Below are positions 62,862 to 64,000 of a DNA stretch of 64,000 nt, piece by piece; the first letter of the stretch is position 1; each line of letters starts with the position of its first letter. Under the pieces are notes generated by a model, which saw nothing but the letters and a program-made list of their open reading frames with translations, did not search any database and was not told the DNA's origin. Origin of the DNA: Lucinisca nassula (taxonomy: Eukaryota > Mollusca > Bivalvia > Lucinida > Lucinidae). The position numbers and the translations under genes were made by a program. The DNA lies in assembly GCA_963580285.1 (NCBI GenBank), contig OY757023.1, forward strand, positions 91,971,108 to 92,035,107. Direction: 5' to 3'.

Positions 62862-64000
62862 CGCCTTGGGTTTCTGGTGTGCACTCTTCCATCACTGAAG
62901 TTGGGCTCGTCCATTCTGCTAAATATATGGCACCTAGAATTATATCACAGGACCTGTACTAAGTATCTGTACCATATTCCAGGGTTGAAAGGGATAGCCT
63001 TTATTTTCAATATCTCAACGCAAAGTCAATATACACCTAAGTTGTAACTGACCTAAACTTGACCTCGAAAGTCAGAAATAAAACCCATTAATATTCTTGT
63101 CTACAGCTGACCTGGTCAAACAACAGGCTGGTCTTTAAGGATTAAAAATTGACAACACTGATTGAAAACAGTGCAAAACCTGAGCAGACTGCTGAGCAGA
63201 CGCGGCATTGATCTTGGTATATATGTACCCGTCGCATGATGCAGCTGATTCATATGAAATGCTGAATCGTCAAGTCGTCTTCTTCAAAACTTTGTATTAT
63301 GCTTACAGGATAATCAATACGCTTGTACAATTTGGATCACTGTGCCAAACAGGACTACATTTTGTGCGGACACATATTTCTATGGCGGTCAAAGCCGGAA
63401 GAAAAAGCCTGAATTACTTTAAACGTGCAGCACAGCAAGAAAAGACAGATGGAATCTGTCATTAAAAATGTTTTTGCTTTACGACCCTTTCATAACTCTA
63501 TGACGGCTCTGGCCCAAAGATTTACTTTTTAAAGAATGTCTGTCGGCTGGATGCTTATTTATGGATTTAAACTGCTTCCTTTAACACTTAAACTACAATT
63601 TAAAGCAAAAAGTGAAGACCCTGATAAGACGCTGCGTTTGGCCCTTCAGTTCATGTAATGTGAGCAAACAGTGAAGACCCTGATTAGACGCCGCGTTCTG
63701 CGGCATTAGAGCTGGACATACACTGTTTGAAAATCCCAATCCATGATCTGTGGATTACCGTATTACGCAACACGCTGACCTCTCTTCGATAAAAAATAAA
63801 CGCTGCTGTTTTCCATAAACAAGTTTCCTGCATTTCCGACCAATCAGTGATAATCACGTGGACTTAAGCACTGTAGAGCTACTTGCACTTTTTACGGCGT
63901 AGCCGTTATGGTTTTGCTTTTGTCCTACATTTTTCGTTATTCCATTGGTCAATAAAATCACATGTCCAAGGAGATGACCATTTCATTGGTCAATGATTTG
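62862..64000. other. H fragments and unassigned sequence
   Basis: H hairpin units at about 63600-63735 (CAGTGAAGACCCTGATTAGA followed by CGCCGCG) and an H-associated block at 63840-63870 (GTGATAATCACGTGGAC). An 85-codon frame at 63208-63465 (for example RKSLNYFKRAAQQEKTDG) has no recognisable family and no clear splice sites. No other exon was seen. Confidence 0.45.

Overview
The window is eukaryotic, AT-rich and crowded with transposable elements, with widely spaced short exons. It looks like a mollusc, most likely a bivalve. The support is a secreted globular C1q-domain gene, an NRF-6-type acyltransferase gene, a tRNA-headed SINE whose tail motif is common in molluscan SINEs, many small inverted-repeat elements (MITEs), and tandem repeats carrying GACCTTGACC blocks. 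The bivalve assignment is inference from content, not from a search. No CRISPR array, rRNA gene, bacterial-type operon or convincing stand-alone tRNA gene was seen.

Host genes. (1) Plus strand: two exons of a nose-resistant-to-fluoxetine-6 (acyltransferase-3 family) gene at 15295-15462 and 20346-20442, with matching intron phase. (2) Minus strand: a secreted C1q-domain gene with a TATA box near 58116, a signal-peptide exon at 57955-58030 and a complete C1q domain exon at 39717-40099. The phases match across a roughly 17.9 kb intron. (3) A possible first exon at 59710-59736 (plus). (4) Unrecognised candidates at 3789-4046, 25841-25915 and 60800-61043.

Mobile elements with coding capacity. A degenerate Ty3/gypsy element (gag, protease, RT, RNase H, integrase and a probable chromodomain) occupies about 49.5-55.3 kb, inside the C1q intron. 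It seems to abut or interrupt a reverse-transcriptase fragment at 48183-49072 (minus), whose 3' tail (family J) recurs as 5'-truncated copies across the window. A D,D34D mariner fossil with terminal repeats lies at 40812-42766 and carries two later insertions. A 5'-truncated LINE tail lies at 44049-44515.

Small repeats. I use local letters. A and B (about 280 bp, ends CATYACG/CGTRATG) and C (about 350 bp, TA-flanked, pogo-like ends) share a palindromic core. D is pogo-like. E carries long hairpins and TCCACTAGTGGATTA. F and G are short TIR elements. H is a TIR element with a TGATCAGACGCCGCG hairpin. I is a tandem family. J is the RT-element tail and K its frequent neighbour. L is repeats with TGACCTTGA. 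M is a hairpin element. P is a snap-back hairpin element. SINE-1, SINE-2 (tRNA head) and SINE-3 (tRNA head) are short retroelements. Many are nested, which gives relative insertion ages.

Layout: 1-15 kb MITE and SINE desert; 15-20.5 kb acyltransferase exons; 20-39 kb repeats with a little unique sequence; 39.7-58.1 kb C1q gene whose intron holds mariner, LINE, RT-element and gypsy remains; 58-64 kb more MITEs, a possible new 5' exon and mostly unrecognised sequence. The most notable pattern is that all four confident exons lie beside small elements, three of them within about 5-30 bp.
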